In this document: positions 1 through 8,407 of the stretch, piece by piece
Layout of the letters: every line of letters begins with the position of its first letter
Numbering within the stretch: position 1 is the stretch's first letter
Source of the DNA: Luteitalea sp.
GTDB taxonomy: Bacteria > Acidobacteriota > Vicinamibacteria > Vicinamibacterales > Vicinamibacteraceae
Length of the DNA: 41,964 bases
Assembly: GCA_009377495.1 (NCBI GenBank)
Contig: WHTZ01000057.1
Location: 1 to 41,964, forward strand
Direction: 5' to 3'
The notes under the pieces: model-generated
The model's database searches: none
The model's input: only the letters and a program-made list of their open reading frames with translations
Told to the model about the DNA's origin: nothing
Program-made: the position numbers and the translations under genes

Positions 1-190
1 ACGCGCGCTTCACATACCAGACGCAGGCTTCGTCCACGGCGCGACACACGCGCCGGACCGCCTCCTCGTCACACGTGCGCCGCCGTTTCGGGAAGTCGGC
101 GACCGACCGGCGCACCGTCGCGAAACCGCCCAGCGCCAGCAGGTCGTACACCACCAACGCCAACCATGCCGAGCCCACGAGTCTCCACAC
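1..190 (-). CDS. Lasso peptide biosynthesis B2 protein (transglutaminase-like protease), N-terminal part
   Basis: This is the first 63 codons of a gene that runs off the left edge. The frame opens at a GTG preceded by AGGGAGG six bases upstream, which decides the start; no ATG is available. The peptide begins with a hydrophobic stretch (WLALVVYDLLALGGF) and continues to an EACVWYVKRA segment. That segment is the usual lead-in to the catalytic Cys motif (CLQRS-like) of lasso B2 / Transglut_core3 proteins, which cleave the leader from the lasso precursor. The Cys, His and Asp themselves lie outside the window, so catalytic integrity cannot be judged. I see no precursor peptide, PqqD-like B1 or asparagine-synthase-like C gene upstream; they would have to lie to the left. 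The family call rests on remembered sequence patterns. Confidence 0.6.
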   Translation of the reverse strand, partial: MWRLVGSAWLALVVYDLLALGGFATVRRSVADFPKRRRTCDEEAVRRVCRAVDEACVWYVKRA

Positions 191-419
191 AGCCGACCTC
201 CCTGTGCCTGCTCGGCGCGCGAAGGCAAAACGTCGTCACGCCGAAAACCAACGTCAGGAACGCACTATAGGTAACCCCTGATCGCTTGGACTGATGGGGG
301 CCAGAACTTTTCACTATTCCGACAGCGCGCCCGCCAGAAGGCCAAGAACAGGGCTTTGCCGCGGCGTCCTCCATGTACGGAGGTGGGCACGAGTATTCAG
401 TATTCCGGCAAGCTTCCCA

Positions 420-1913
420 TCAGGGACTCGAGGAAGCGCGCGGCCTCGGCACGTTCAGCACCGCAACGATTCGACCGACGACGGATGCGTCGGCAGCATT
501 GACGCGCCGCCCCGAATCCAGAACAGGCGGGATTGGATGAAAGACCAGCTCGTTCCCTTCCACGCTGCACGGCCCGGCGTCGAAGCGGCCGTCAGGAGCT
601 TGGATCAGGAACAGTGGCAGATGCGACTCACCGGGCTCCAGGCGCAGCGTCCGCCGCGGCTGCTGTTGGCGTCGATCCACCACGAGAATCGACACACCGG
701 GCTTGATGAGCGGATGCCAGCTTTGGTCAAGTCCACCGAACCAATACGTGTCTCCATCGGAGATCTCCGGGCGATTGAGCGCCGCGCGTAGGCCGTCTCG
801 CAACATAACGGCAATGGAGCTGGACATGTCGCTTCCTTCCAATGTTCGCAGCGTCAGCGGCATGAGCATGCCGGCGACGCTCAGATAGCGCCAGAGGTCC
901 AGCGCGTAGACACTGGCCAGCGTGAAGAGCTTCGGAATGTGCCGTGGGATACGGTCGAGCGTCTCGTAGCGGGCCAGCGTTCCGCTTGCCAGCGCGTACT
1001 CCGGACCGCAGGCGGCAGCCATTCGCCGCGCAAACCTGACGGCTTCCGGGAACGATAGCCCGACGCGCTCACGTGCGGCCGCCACATAAACATGGAGTGG
1101 CACGTCGGTGTCGAGGAGGCTGACCAGCGGTTGGCGCCGTGGCGGAAATCGCAGCAGTCGAGCCGGCTGGGCGCCATGGACGGGACGGAGGACGCGGTCC
1201 ACACGGCCCAGCACAATCGCTTCCGTCCCAAGCTCGAGCCGCCATCGAAACCGCGGCGGCGTCCGTCCAATGAGCTGCACGTGTCGGCCGCCTGACGCAA
1301 CAGGGCAGACCGAGATACCGTAAAGATGCTCAACGGCAAAGATGTCGGATGCCCGTCGCTGACCCGCCAGCGTTTGTGTCGTATCCACGCGGACGATGCT
1401 GCCCGCCGGAAACAGCGAGGGGACGATCCGATCGTCACGACCCAGTTTCAAATACACGTAGGTGTCGGCGCTTGGCAGCATCGACGAGACCTCGGGCAAT
1501 GCATCGAGGTCCACGATAGGCGCCGAACGGTCTGGCGCGGCAAGCCGGTCGACCGCAGCCCACAGCCGCTGCAAGTCGGGGCTATAGAGGGCCGAGGAAA
1601 TCGGGACAGTCCGGGCAACATGTAGCCTGAGCTGCCAGTGCGAGACGAGCTCCGGCAGATACCCGAACAAGGAGAGCCAGTCGTCGAGGCTCATCCCTGT
1701 CTCGCTGCTCAGCGTGGCGAGCTGAAAGGGATGGGGCTGGAAACCGTCACGGACCATGGAGTGCAGCGCGTGAGGGACCGTGTGAAATCGGCTGCGATCG
1801 AAAGGCGGCTGCTGGCTGATTCGCTCGAGACGGGACGCGGACAGACGGGCGCGTTCCAATTCGTGCTTCAGCCGGCGGGCGCGCTCAATCGGACTGGCGA
1901 TGTGGCCGGACAT
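420..1913 (-). CDS. Large HTH protein with an S24/LexA-like domain
   Basis: This 497-aa soluble protein is probably a DNA-binding regulator. Residues about 150-215 resemble the S24 peptidase-like fold of LexA/CI-type regulators (DDRIVPSLFPAGSIVRVD, then a segment ending VQLIGR), but a Ser/Lys dyad is not obvious, so it may be a non-cleaving version. Residues 10-90 are helix-rich. A second helical stretch around 285-345 (LSFPEAVRFARRM ... YALASGTLARYETLDRIP) resembles an XRE-type HTH. The C-terminal 120 residues are beta-rich and not recognised. The gene lies 230 bp upstream of the lasso B2 fragment on the same strand. A regulatory link to that cluster is possible but not shown. The start ATG has AGCAGGG about ten bases upstream. 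Confidence 0.55.
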   Translation of the reverse strand: MSGHIASPIERARRLKHELERARLSASRLERISQQPPFDRSRFHTVPHALHSMVRDGFQPHPFQLATLSSETGMSLDDWLSLFGYLPELVSHWQLRLHVARTVPISSALYSPDLQRLWAAVDRLAAPDRSAPIVDLDALPEVSSMLPSADTYVYLKLGRDDRIVPSLFPAGSIVRVDTTQTLAGQRRASDIFAVEHLYGISVCPVASGGRHVQLIGRTPPRFRWRLELGTEAIVLGRVDRVLRPVHGAQPARLLRFPPRRQPLVSLLDTDVPLHVYVAAARERVGLSFPEAVRFARRMAAACGPEYALASGTLARYETLDRIPRHIPKLFTLASVYALDLWRYLSVAGMLMPLTLRTLEGSDMSSSIAVMLRDGLRAALNRPEISDGDTYWFGGLDQSWHPLIKPGVSILVVDRRQQQPRRTLRLEPGESHLPLFLIQAPDGRFDAGPCSVEGNELVFHPIPPVLDSGRRVNAADASVVGRIVAVLNVPRPRASSSP

Positions 1914-2083
1914 GCTTCATGCCCTGCTGAAGGGTGGTCGTCGGTGTAGAACGCCGGAACCGCCCAAAACGCACAATATTGCTCAGCTTCGGATCGACTT
2001 CTCACCGACCACGGCACCGGGCAGTGCCAGAACGGACCACCACAACCATCCAAGGGGTGGCTCGTGAGAGGGAAGCCAGGGGA

Positions 2084-2563
2084 CTACACACCGAGAACGG
2101 GCGCCGGCTTATTCCACAGCCAGACCACCAGCCCGATGACGAGCAAGAGAGGCAGGAAGATGAGCAAGAGGAGGACGGCGCTGGCGCACCAGACGAACAC
2201 GTAATCGCTCCGGGTCGGCAAGCGACCGGGCGAGGCGTGGCGTTCGAGCAGTGCGAGGTTCCAGCGGTTCGCGCGCCAGAAGACGTCGGCTATGTTGCCG
2301 ACGACGGGGAACAGTCCCAACAACGCATCCACGCCGGCGTGCAGGACCATGCGCGCCAGCACGACCTTGGGCACCCTCATCCAAAAACCCTGAGACAGCA
2401 GCACGAGCGCGAAGAGGGGGCTCGTGATGTCACCCAGGCCGGGGATCAGGCCGACCAGCGGGTCGAGCCCGAACCTGATGTTCGTGCCGGGAATCCGAAA
2501 CACATCGTCCAGCAGGCGCGCCCATCGGCGCAAGAGGTCGAAGGTCGCGGCGTTCCGGCTCAC
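2084..2563 (-). CDS. DUF4112 domain-containing membrane protein
   Basis: The core RLLDDVFRIPGTNIRFG..DPLVGLIPGLGD, followed by two glycine-punctuated hydrophobic segments (PLFALVLLSQGF; DALLGLFPVVGNIAD), is the typical DUF4112 pattern. The C-terminus is a strong membrane helix (VLLLLIFLPLLLVIGLVVWLW). Function of the family is unknown. The frame stays open upstream to about 2788, but that extension overlaps glgX on the other strand and looks like random high-GC translation. I therefore start at GTG (VSRNAATFDLL); the GTG at 2572 is an equally good alternative. It gives about 160 aa, the usual family length. The gene is divergent from glgX, with about 80 bp between them. Confidence 0.75.
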   Translation of the reverse strand: MSRNAATFDLLRRWARLLDDVFRIPGTNIRFGLDPLVGLIPGLGDITSPLFALVLLSQGFWMRVPKVVLARMVLHAGVDALLGLFPVVGNIADVFWRANRWNLALLERHASPGRLPTRSDYVFVWCASAVLLLLIFLPLLLVIGLVVWLWNKPAPVLGV

Positions 2564-2646
2564 GGCGGGCACAACGACATTGTAGGTGGTGCCGGGGTGA
2601 ACCTGTTTCTGCTCCCTCCCCGACCTGTGGCACAATCGTCCGCTTG

Positions 2647-4788
2647 ATGAGGATCTGGCCAGGCAAACCGTATCCCCTTGGCGCAACGTGGGACGGGAGC
2701 GGCGTGAACTTCGCCCTGTTCTCGGAGCATGCAACCAGCGTCGAGTTGTGCTTCTTCGACTCGCCATACGCGGGGCGCGAGTCGTCAAGCATCCTGCTGA
2801 CCGAGCGAACTGACCTGGTCTGGCACGGGTACCTTCCCGAAATCGGGCCAGGCCAGCTCTATGGGTATCGCGTGTCCGGACCGTGGGACCTCGGCAACGG
2901 GCATCGCTTCAATCAGCAAAAGCTCGTCCTCGACCCTTACGCGAAAGCCATCGGCCGAACCCTACGGTGGCACGAGTCGCTGTTCGACTACCAAAGCGGG
3001 AATCCCGACGCGATGGATGAGCGCGACAGCGCCGCCTACGCGCCGCTGGCGGCCGTTGTCGACACAGCATTCACGTGGGGCGAGGATCGGCCGATTGGAC
3101 GGCCCTGGCACGAGACGGTCATCTACGAGCTGCACGTCCGCGGCTTTACGAAGCTTCACGCGAACGTGGCCGAAGAGCTGCGGGGTACCTATCTGGGCTT
3201 GGCATCCGATGCCATCCTCGAGCATCTCGTCTCGCTCGGCGTGACCGCCGTGGAGGTGATGCCGGTGCACTATCACCTCGACGACTGGCACCTCATCAAG
3301 CGGGGCCTCTCGAATTATTGGGGCTACAACACGCTGGCATATTTCGCGCCCGATCTCCGCTATTCCGTAGCCCGCCGCGCCCTCGATTCGGTTCGCGAGT
3401 TCAAGATGATGGTGCGCGCGCTCCACCGCGCTGGCCTCGAAGTCATCCTCGATGTCGTCTACAACCACACGGCAGAGGGTAACCACCTCGGGCCCACTGT
3501 CTCCCTTCGTGGGATCGACAACAAATCCTACTACCGCCTCTCGCGTGAGGACCAGAGATTCTACGAAGACTTCACCGGTACCGGGAACACGCTCAACATG
3601 ATGAGCCCGCGCGTGCTGCAGCTCATCATGGATAGCCTCCGCTACTGGGTGCTGGAGATGCACGTCGACGGCTTCCGCTTCGACCTCGCGAGCGCGCTCG
3701 CGCGCGAGCTGCATGCGGTCGACAAGCTCGGGTCGTTCTTCGACATCATTCACCAGGATCCGGTGCTGTCACAGGTCAAGCTCATTGCGGAGCCGTGGGA
3801 TCTCGGGGAGGGCGGCTACCAGGTCGGGAACTTCCCGCCCGGCTGGACGGAGTGGAACGGCAAGTACCGCGACTCTGTGCGCCGGTTCTGGCGAGGCGAC
3901 GGTGGTGCGGTCTCGGAGTTCGCCACGCGCCTCGCCGGCAGCAGCGATCTGTACGAGCCGACCGGGCGCTGGCCGGTGGCGAGCATCAACTTCGTCACGT
4001 GCCACGACGGCTTCACGCTCGGGGACCTCGTGAGCTACGAACGGAAGCACAACGAGGCCAACGGCGAGGAGAACCGCGACGGTGAGAACCACAATCTCAG
4101 CATGAACTTTGGGGTCGAAGGGCCAACCGAGAATTCGAAGATCCGCACGGCGCGTGCCCAGCAGAAGCGCAATTTGCTCGCGACGCTCTTGCTCTCGCAG
4201 GGCGTGCCCATGATCTTTGGAGGCGACGAGATCGGGCGTACGCAGCGCGGCAACAACAATGCCTACTGCCAAGATAACGACCTTAGCTGGCTCGACTGGA
4301 ATCTCGACGAAGACGACAAGGCGTTGCTCGCATTCACCCGCCACCTGGTCCAGCTGCGGCGAAAGCACCCCGTGCTGCGCCGGCGGCGCTTCTTTCACGG
4401 GCGGGCACTCCGCGGTGCGGGCGTGAAGGACCTCACCTGGTCTCACCGCTCTGGCGTGGAAATGACGGACGAAATGTGGGACGAGCCACAGGTCCGCTCC
4501 ATTGGCATGCGCCTCGATGGCAACGAGATTCCGGAAACGACCGACCGCGGCGAGCCTGTCGTTGATGACACACTGCTGATTTTGCTGAACGCCAACGAGA
4601 GGTCCATCGACTTCACGTTGCCGCCGCCACCGCCTGACTGCGGGTCGGACTGCGCGTGGGTGCTCGAGCTCGATACGTGCTCGCCAACGATCCCGAAGGA
4701 CCACGCGCGCGTCGGCGCCGCCTACAAGATGGGGGGGCGCTCGCTCGCGCTGCTGCGCCTCGCCACCGGGCGGCGGCCCGCGCCTTAG
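2647..4788 (+). CDS. glgX: Glycogen debranching protein GlgX (isoamylase type, GH13)
   Basis: The enzyme hydrolyses alpha-1,6 branch linkages of glycogen or limit dextrin in the cytoplasm, releasing linear maltooligosaccharides. The 713-aa protein has an N-terminal CBM48-like region (GKPYPLGATWDGSGVNFALFS) and a GH13 barrel. Visible catalytic motifs are DVVYNHT near residue 269, the nucleophile Asp in GFRFDLA (about D346), the acid/base Glu in IAEPWD (E382) and the third Asp in TCHDGFTL (D455). FGGDEIGRTQRGNNNAYCQD is typical of GlgX/TreX. An in-frame TTG lies directly before the ATG; no clear Shine-Dalgarno is present. It is the first gene of a same-strand glgX-treS-treZ-treY set: it would supply the linear chains that TreY and TreZ convert to trehalose. 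Confidence 0.95.
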   Translation: MRIWPGKPYPLGATWDGSGVNFALFSEHATSVELCFFDSPYAGRESSSILLTERTDLVWHGYLPEIGPGQLYGYRVSGPWDLGNGHRFNQQKLVLDPYAKAIGRTLRWHESLFDYQSGNPDAMDERDSAAYAPLAAVVDTAFTWGEDRPIGRPWHETVIYELHVRGFTKLHANVAEELRGTYLGLASDAILEHLVSLGVTAVEVMPVHYHLDDWHLIKRGLSNYWGYNTLAYFAPDLRYSVARRALDSVREFKMMVRALHRAGLEVILDVVYNHTAEGNHLGPTVSLRGIDNKSYYRLSREDQRFYEDFTGTGNTLNMMSPRVLQLIMDSLRYWVLEMHVDGFRFDLASALARELHAVDKLGSFFDIIHQDPVLSQVKLIAEPWDLGEGGYQVGNFPPGWTEWNGKYRDSVRRFWRGDGGAVSEFATRLAGSSDLYEPTGRWPVASINFVTCHDGFTLGDLVSYERKHNEANGEENRDGENHNLSMNFGVEGPTENSKIRTARAQQKRNLLATLLLSQGVPMIFGGDEIGRTQRGNNNAYCQDNDLSWLDWNLDEDDKALLAFTRHLVQLRRKHPVLRRRRFFHGRALRGAGVKDLTWSHRSGVEMTDEMWDEPQVRSIGMRLDGNEIPETTDRGEPVVDDTLLILLNANERSIDFTLPPPPPDCGSDCAWVLELDTCSPTIPKDHARVGAAYKMGGRSLALLRLATGRRPAP

Positions 4789-4802
4789 CGGCGCCCGCAA
4801 TG

Positions 4803-4830
4803 CATTGGGCATTGGGCATTGAGCATTGAT
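4803..4830. repeat. Heptamer tandem repeat (4 x 7 bp, CATTGGG type) between glgX and treS
   Basis: Four consecutive 7-mers read CATTGGG, CATTGGG, CATTGAG, CATTGAT. The array ends exactly at the ATG of treS and occupies the space where a ribosome-binding site would be expected. The last units have drifted by one or two bases. It is one of seven heptamer arrays in this window. Confidence 0.9.
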
Positions 4831-7800
4831 ATGCCTCGTCCCCGTAGCAGCCACGACCCCCTCTGGTACAAGGACGCTGTGATCTATCAGATCCACGTCC
4901 GCACCTTCTTCGACAGTAACGACGATGGGGTGGGAGACTTTCCGGGGTTGACACAAAAGCTCGACTACCTGCAGAACCTTGGCGTCTCGGCGATCTGGTT
5001 GCTTCCCTTCTATCCCTCTCCGCTCAAGGACGACGGGTACGACATCTCACACTACGAAGGCGTTCACCCAAGCTACGGCACCCTCAAGGATTTCCGTATC
5101 TTTCTGCGCGAGGCGCACGAGCGCGGCTTGCAGGTGCTCACCGAGCTGGTGATTAATCACACCTCCGATCAGCATCCCTGGTTCCAAGCCGCGCGGCAGG
5201 CACCACCCGACTCATCGAAGCGCCATTACTACGTCTGGAGTGATGCGGAGCGGCGCTGGGCAGACGTGCGGGTCATCTTCAACGACACGGAAAAGTCCAA
5301 CTGGGCGTGGGATCAGGTCGCGGGCGCCTACTATTGGCACCGCTTCTTCCATCACCAGCCGGATCTGAATTTCGACAACCCGCGTGTCCGCCGTGCGGTG
5401 CTGAAGGTGATGAAGTTCTGGCTGGACATGGGCGTCGATGGCCTCCGGCTCGATGCCGTGCCGTACCTCTTCGAGCGGGATGGCACGATCTGCGAGAACC
5501 TGCCGGAGACGCATGCGTTCCTCAGGGAGATCCGACGCGCGCTGGACGAGCAGTACTCGGCGCGCATGCTGCTGGCCGAAGCCAATCAATGGCCCGCGGA
5601 CGTGCGCCCGTACTTCGGCGACGGCGACGAATGTCATATGGCGTTCCACTTCCCGCTGATGCCGCGCATGTTCATGGCCCTGCGCCAGGAAGACCGCCAT
5701 CCGATTGCCGAGATCCTCAGCCAGACCCCGGATATTCCGGAGACGTGCCAGTGGGCCATCTTCTTGCGCAATCACGACGAGCTGACGCTCGAAATGGTCA
5801 CAGACGACGAACGGGACTACATGTATCAGGCGTACGCGGCTGATCCGCAGATGCGCTTGAACATGGGTATTCGACGCCGGCTCGCGCCCCTCACAGACAA
5901 CAACCGGCACCGCATCGAGCTGCTCTACAGCCTCCTCCTCTCGCTGCCAGGCACACCGATCGTCTACTACGGCGACGAGCTCGGCATGGGGGACAACGTC
6001 TTCCTCGGTGATCGCAACGGCGTGCGCACGCCCATGCAATGGACGGGCGATCGCAATGCTGGTTTCTCGCGTGCGGATCCGGCGCGGCTTTACGCGCCAC
6101 TCATCATGGACCCCGTCTACGGGTATCAGGCGATCAACGTCGAAGCACAGGAGCGTTCCCCATTTTCGCTGCTCAACTGGGTACGGCGGATGATCGCGCT
6201 GAGAGCGCAGTACAAGACGTTTGGACGAGGGACCCTCGAGATCCTCGAGCCGTCCAACCGGAAGGTGCTCGCCTTCGTGCGGCGCTACCAGGAAGAGGTC
6301 ATCCTCGTTGTGAGCAACCTCTCGCCCAGTGTGCAACCGGTCGAGCTCGACCTGTCATCGCTCGCTGGCATGACGCCCGTGGAGTTGCTCGGCCAGACGC
6401 CGTTCCCACGCCTATCCGAGACCCCGTACTTCCTCACGCTCGGTCCGTATGCCTTCTACTGGTTCACGCTGCAGTGGACCTCACCGCCCGCGTTGGTCGA
6501 GCGGCCGCTCGTGACGCCCGCCGAACCCACAGCACTGCCCACTTCATCGCTCCTCATCGGCGAAGCGTGGGATACGTCGTTCGATACGCCTGTTCGCGAG
6601 CTCGTCGAGCGCAAGCACCTGCTCGCGTACTTGCGGCGGCAGTACTGGTTCAGGAGCCGGCTGCCCGACGCGGACCGCGTGCGCATTGTCGATTGGGCGC
6701 GGCTCAAAGCAGGACGCGAGCCGGTGTTCGTTCTCTTCGTCGAGGCACACGCGCGGCCCGGCACACGACTGCTGTGCAACGTACCGGTCGGCTTGACGAG
6801 CGGCGAGGCGGCCGCCACGATTCTCCGGGATCAACCAGAGCGGGTGATTGCCCCGCTCGCGGGCGCGCGGAAGGGCGTGCTCCACGGCGTGGGCGAGCAT
6901 GAAGCGGCGCCGTTGATCGCGGCCACCATCCTCGAACAGCGTGAGACACGTTCAGTGGCCGGTACGCTCCGCGGCCGGTCCATCGACGCGATGGCGATCG
7001 CCGAGATGCCCGCTGACGTCGCATCGCTGGGAGCCACGCGCGTCGCGGGCGAGTTCAGCAACACCGTCTTCCTCGTCGGCGATCGGCTTGCGCTCAAGCT
7101 ACTGCGGGCCGTCGACGCGGGGACGCACCCGGAAATCGAGGTGGGCAGGCACCTGACGGGCCAGCAGTTTGCGCATGCGCCCGCATCCATTGGCCAGCTC
7201 GTGTATCAGCGTGGGATCGATGCGATGGACGCCACCGTCGCCGTGCTCCAGGAGCGCGTGATGTACCAGACGGATGGCTGGTCACACGCGACCGAGGAGA
7301 TGGGGCGTTACTTCGAGCGCGTGCTGGCCAGTGGCCGCCATGATGCCATGCCTGATGTGCCTCTCCCGCGAACGCTCGTCGCGCTCGCGGATCAACTGCT
7401 CCCGTTTCCTGTGCTCGACACGATTGGTGGCTACATCGAGGTTGCCGCTACGCTCGGACGTCGCACCGCAGAGCTCCACATCGCGCTGGCCGATGCCGCG
7501 GGCGATGCGGCCTTCGAGCCGCAGCCGCTGCCGCCCGCAGGCGTCGCGGCCCTTGCGGCGGACATGCACACGAGGGCTCGGCAGACGGTTTCGCTGCTCC
7601 GAGACGAACAGCCGCTCGTGCCGGCGCCACTTGCCGCGCTCCATGAATCGGTGCTCGCACGCACCGACAGCATCGAGCCGCTGCTCGACAAGTTGGCGGC
7701 ACGCGTGACGGAGGCCTCAGCGCTCATTCGAATCCACGGTGACTACCAACTCAGCCAAGTGCTCTGGCGCGAGCAGGACTTCGTCATCGTCGACTTCGAG

Positions 7801-8175
7801 GGCGACCCGACACGACCGCTCGAGGAGCGCCGAGCGCACTACTCGCCGCTGGTTGACGTGGCGGGTATGCTGCGGTCGTTCAGCTACGCGGCGTACGCGG
7901 GCCTGCAGAGCTATGCCGTGACACGACCGGCCGACACCGAGCGCCTCGAGCCGTGGGTGAGGTTCTGGGCTGCGTGGGTGTCGGCGCTGTTTCTGCGCAG
8001 CTATCGGTCGCTCATGCGCGATACGACCCTCGTGCCGCACCGAGCGGCGTCGTTCGAAGCGTTGTTACGGATGCATTTGATCGACCGCACCCTGCGCGAC
8101 GTCGAGAACGAGTTGCTACTGCGCCCAGACTGGCTCCGACTGCCGCTCAGTGACCTGGCAGACCTACTCGCTTGA
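4831..8175 (+). CDS. treS: Maltose alpha-D-glucosyltransferase (trehalose synthase) fused to maltokinase
   Basis: This is a bifunctional protein of 1114 aa. Residues 1 to about 550 are a GH13 TreS domain that interconverts maltose and trehalose; the catalytic residues appear as D208 (LRLDAVPYLFERDG), E250 (LLAEANQWP) and D316 (LRNHDELTLE). The C-terminal half is a maltokinase (Pep2/Mak) that phosphorylates maltose with ATP: HGDYQLSQVLW near residue 969 and DFEGDPTRPLEERR near 988 are the kinase-like catalytic and metal-binding motifs. The fusion would channel trehalose through maltose to maltose-1-phosphate, the donor used by GlgE; no glgE is visible here. An in-frame TTG lies 12 bases upstream inside the heptamer repeat; the ATG is preferred. 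No SD is seen, so translation may depend on glgX 42 bp upstream. Confidence 0.93.
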   Translation: MPRPRSSHDPLWYKDAVIYQIHVRTFFDSNDDGVGDFPGLTQKLDYLQNLGVSAIWLLPFYPSPLKDDGYDISHYEGVHPSYGTLKDFRIFLREAHERGLQVLTELVINHTSDQHPWFQAARQAPPDSSKRHYYVWSDAERRWADVRVIFNDTEKSNWAWDQVAGAYYWHRFFHHQPDLNFDNPRVRRAVLKVMKFWLDMGVDGLRLDAVPYLFERDGTICENLPETHAFLREIRRALDEQYSARMLLAEANQWPADVRPYFGDGDECHMAFHFPLMPRMFMALRQEDRHPIAEILSQTPDIPETCQWAIFLRNHDELTLEMVTDDERDYMYQAYAADPQMRLNMGIRRRLAPLTDNNRHRIELLYSLLLSLPGTPIVYYGDELGMGDNVFLGDRNGVRTPMQWTGDRNAGFSRADPARLYAPLIMDPVYGYQAINVEAQERSPFSLLNWVRRMIALRAQYKTFGRGTLEILEPSNRKVLAFVRRYQEEVILVVSNLSPSVQPVELDLSSLAGMTPVELLGQTPFPRLSETPYFLTLGPYAFYWFTLQWTSPPALVERPLVTPAEPTALPTSSLLIGEAWDTSFDTPVRELVERKHLLAYLRRQYWFRSRLPDADRVRIVDWARLKAGREPVFVLFVEAHARPGTRLLCNVPVGLTSGEAAATILRDQPERVIAPLAGARKGVLHGVGEHEAAPLIAATILEQRETRSVAGTLRGRSIDAMAIAEMPADVASLGATRVAGEFSNTVFLVGDRLALKLLRAVDAGTHPEIEVGRHLTGQQFAHAPASIGQLVYQRGIDAMDATVAVLQERVMYQTDGWSHATEEMGRYFERVLASGRHDAMPDVPLPRTLVALADQLLPFPVLDTIGGYIEVAATLGRRTAELHIALADAAGDAAFEPQPLPPAGVAALAADMHTRARQTVSLLRDEQPLVPAPLAALHESVLARTDSIEPLLDKLAARVTEASALIRIHGDYQLSQVLWREQDFVIVDFEGDPTRPLEERRAHYSPLVDVAGMLRSFSYAAYAGLQSYAVTRPADTERLEPWVRFWAAWVSALFLRSYRSLMRDTTLVPHRAASFEALLRMHLIDRTLRDVENELLLRPDWLRLPLSDLADLLA

Positions 8176-8212
8176 TCGAAGTTCTCGGGCGGTCGTAGGG
8201 CGCGGCTTCCGC

Positions 8213-8233
8213 CTTCGCGCTTCGCGCTTCGGC
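8213..8233. repeat. Heptamer tandem repeat (3 x CTTCGCG type) after treS
   Basis: Two exact CTTCGCG units are followed by a diverged CTTCGGC. The array lies 38 bases after the treS stop, upstream of a strong hairpin and downstream of a GTAGGGCG motif that may be a degraded GTAG palindrome. Confidence 0.7.
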
Positions 8234-8246
8234 GAGACTCGCCGCG

Positions 8247-8269
8247 GCGGCCCGCAAGAAGCGGGCCGC
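8247..8269. terminator. Strong GC hairpin after treS (possible terminator or palindromic repeat)
   Basis: A perfect 9-bp stem (GCGGCCCGC / GCGGGCCGC) closes on the loop AAGAA. No U-tract follows, so it is not a classical intrinsic terminator. It could weaken readthrough from treS into treZ, or be a member of the palindromic repeat family, since it ends in CTAG. Confidence 0.45.
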
Positions 8270-8358
8270 TAGCCAGCACTGGCTTGTCGGGTCCCGACCG
8301 GCACCCGACCTGGCGGAGGCGATTAGCCGCGCCGAATCTTAGGGATGGCGCCTTAAGG

Positions 8359-8386
8359 GATGGCGCCCCTAAAGGGGCGCCCTACC
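8359..8386 (-). repeat. GTAG-type palindromic repeat (REP-like) upstream of treZ
   Basis: On the minus strand the element starts GGTAGGGCG, continues with a perfect palindrome around CCCCTTTAGGGG and ends CGCCATC. A partial second copy lies immediately to its left (about 8344-8358). An ATG within it is in frame with treZ but is an unlikely start. Confidence 0.75.
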
Positions 8387-8407
8387 GTTCCTACTGTGAC
8401 GTTCGAA

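Noticed and set aside
69..374. 101-aa minus-strand frame overlapping the lasso B2 start
   Set aside because: Its right part is the wrong frame of the B2 gene and it lacks an SD. A lasso precursor was looked for here and not found.
294..1949. Several plus-strand open frames opposite the HTH/S24 gene
   Set aside because: They are antisense shadows: Arg/Pro-rich, with no SD and no family motifs, while the minus-strand frame is coherent over 497 codons.
3769..4956. Long minus-strand frame (395 codons) opposite glgX
   Set aside because: Composition is typical of antisense reading of high-GC coding sequence; glgX shows all catalytic motifs in the other strand.
5212..6336. 374-codon minus-strand frame opposite treS
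   Set aside because: Same reason: shadow frame with no recognisable domain.
8360..8407. Upstream ATG start for treZ
   Set aside because: It lies inside a GTAG palindrome and adds 16 residues without similarity to TreZ.
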